Notes under the pieces: model-generated | What the model was told of the DNA's origin: nothing | The model's input: only the letters and a program-made list of their open reading frames with translations | Database searches by the model: none | In this document: in pieces, positions 62,788 to 64,000 of the stretch | Numbering within the stretch: the stretch's first letter is position 1 | How the letters are laid out: the number at the start of each line of letters is the position of its first letter | Origin: Prolixibacteraceae bacterium | GTDB taxonomy: Bacteria; Bacteroidota; Bacteroidia; Bacteroidales; Prolixibacteraceae | Length of the DNA stretch: 64,000 bases | NCBI GenBank assembly: GCA_019459525.1 | Contig: JAIBEY010000101.1 | Location: 1 to 64,000 of the forward strand | Direction: 5' to 3' | Made by a program: the position numbers and the translations under genes

Positions 62788-64000
62788 GTGAAAAAATTAA
62801 AGATCGAAATACAGGTTACCATTTTAACCATTTGCATTGCTGCTGCGGTTATTGTTTCGGGGTATCTGGCTTACCAGAGCCTTTCCAATATTGTTGATAC
62901 CATTCATAAAGAAGCCCGCCCAGACCTCAAGTTACTGCTGATTAAAGACATCGCATCTGATTTGAATGAGGTGGAAAATACCATCCGCTTGTACAGCCTT
63001 ACTGGCGACAATTCATTCCTTCGTCCATATAAACAATTGGATATTGATATTCAGGAAAAGCTGGAGGCGTTGGCCAGCTATGCCATTCCCGGTTCGGAAG
63101 AAATCCTGCACATCGATTCCATTTCGCTGCTTGCCAACCGCAAACTGATGATCTGGGACGAAATAAGGGCGCTTCACCAGTCAAAAACAAATGCCCACAA
63201 ATCATTCTCAAGTCTTTATTCCAAAATCGACACCGCCATCATTCAACCCGATACCATCAGGTTTAAACCCGAAGAAAGAAAAGGGTTCTTTAAAAGGCTT
63301 TTCAGTAAAAAGGATACAACGACCCGAAAACCCATCATTATTGATAAAAGCAAGGAAAAAGAAATTATCAAAAAGGAGATAGCAGGCGTCGAGAAATTGA
63401 TTTCCAATCAAGCCCAACGGCTACAGGCCAAAGAAATGGCTTTGCTCGAACAAAACATTCAACTAACCCAATCGCTTAACCAGCATATTATTAGTATTGA
63501 GAGCAGTGAACAAAAACGACTCGAAAGCAAAACTCAGGAAGCTGATTCTATGGCCGGAGAAACCTATCGGAGAATGGCCATTTTCACCATTGGCGCTGTA
63601 ATCCTCCTGATCATTATTCTGATCTTATTTTTTCGTAACCTTCAGAAAAACAGAACCTACCAGCAAGTGCTGAAAAAAGCGCGTGCCGAAGCAGAAAGTC
63701 TGGCTCAGGCTAAAGAAATGTTTGTGGCTACAGTCAGCCACGAAATGAGAACTCCGGTAAACGCCATCTACGGATTAACCGAGCAAATGCTCCGTAAAAC
63801 AGATTCCGACAAAATGATTGCCGACCTGGAAGTAGTGCATAAATCAGCAGAACACCTGATTACATTAGTAAACGATACGCTCGATTTCTCGAAAATTGAA
63901 TCGCAAAAGTTAAAGCTAGAACAAATCGATTTTTTACCTGCCGAAATTACCGAAGAGGTTCACTCGCTGCACAAAGATTTGGCTATCAAAAAGAATATCA
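62788..64000 (+). CDS. membrane sensor histidine kinase, 3' truncated by the window
   Basis: A frame open from GTG at 62788 to the window end with no stop (404 residues). TM1 covers about 8-30, followed by a periplasmic helical, probably coiled-coil domain (about 31-262) with an Arg/Lys-rich central stretch, then TM2 (about 263-284). The HisKA box FVATVSHEMRTPVNAIYG carries His318, and YLA in the first membrane segment joins a four-helix-bundle-like sensor. The HATPase domain is cut off; being of this type, it could be a hybrid kinase. The start lies at the end of the shared leader element. Confidence 0.85.
   Translation, partial: MKKLKIEIQVTILTICIAAAVIVSGYLAYQSLSNIVDTIHKEARPDLKLLLIKDIASDLNEVENTIRLYSLTGDNSFLRPYKQLDIDIQEKLEALASYAIPGSEEILHIDSISLLANRKLMIWDEIRALHQSKTNAHKSFSSLYSKIDTAIIQPDTIRFKPEERKGFFKRLFSKKDTTTRKPIIIDKSKEKEIIKKEIAGVEKLISNQAQRLQAKEMALLEQNIQLTQSLNQHIISIESSEQKRLESKTQEADSMAGETYRRMAIFTIGAVILLIIILILFFRNLQKNRTYQQVLKKARAEAESLAQAKEMFVATVSHEMRTPVNAIYGLTEQMLRKTDSDKMIADLEVVHKSAEHLITLVNDTLDFSKIESQKLKLEQIDFLPAEITEEVHSLHKDLAIKKNI

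Noticed and set aside
62646-62897. 83-codon frame as a real protein
   Set aside because: It overlaps the kinase gene, has a Cys-rich random tail and its matching frame in the nadE leader is a different length. Kept only as a leader observation.

Overview
The window looks like the chromosome of a glycan-degrading member of the Bacteroidota, probably order Bacteroidales or Marinilabiliales. The support is three SusC/SusD pairs, many lipobox lipoproteins, GldB, a fused MurF-alanine racemase, an RprXY-like two-component pair, and -7 elements of the TAnnTTTG type with no Shine-Dalgarno sequences. No rRNA, tRNA, CRISPR array, intact insertion sequence or phage gene was found.

Layout. (1) 1-3562, plus strand: the end of a glycan-utilisation operon with the C-terminus of a six-hairpin glycoside hydrolase, a GH29 alpha-L-fucosidase and a uroporphyrinogen-decarboxylase-like protein. 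(2) 3704-7660: a C69 dipeptidase, 6-phosphofructokinase and a DUF1080 lipoprotein. (3) 7725-25507, minus strand: one long polysaccharide utilisation locus (PUL). In transcription order it holds a 61-codon remnant of a DUF5009 membrane acyltransferase, a secreted FAD oxidoreductase, an N-acylglucosamine 2-epimerase, a TIM-barrel hydrolase, SusC, SusD, a surface lipoprotein, a second TIM-barrel hydrolase, a phosphoesterase, a DUF4434 protein, a sugar symporter and an SGNH esterase. A ROK regulator (25808-27031) lies just upstream. The epimerase, ROK protein and DUF5009 remnant suggest an N-acetylated amino sugar substrate, but this is inference.

(4) 27272-37852 is mostly housekeeping: gldB, an outer-membrane barrel, nadE, a Crp-family regulator, murF-alr, tdk, a very acidic protein, rsmI and a YjjG-type nucleotidase. 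(5) 38251-48117 holds two SusC/SusD pairs with no enzymes, followed by a response regulator and histidine kinase (48229-50324). (6) 50537-58096 holds a DUF1573 protein, meaB, a TlpA-like lipoprotein, lpdA, a FadL-type porin and a lone lycopene-cyclase-domain protein.

(7) 58276-62576 is the most interesting part: a TM2 protein, a LolA-like protein, an exported YidD-domain protein and two proteins sharing a PGSGxIYAG membrane motif, with overlapping genes, then one more secreted protein. It may be an uncharacterised envelope system. (8) From 62788 to the window end runs a truncated sensor histidine kinase whose GTG start follows a 144-nt leader that is also found, at the same length, directly before nadE.

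Other points of note are the in-frame DUF5009 remnant, near-identical leaders on two otherwise divergent susC genes, and several perfect hairpin terminators.
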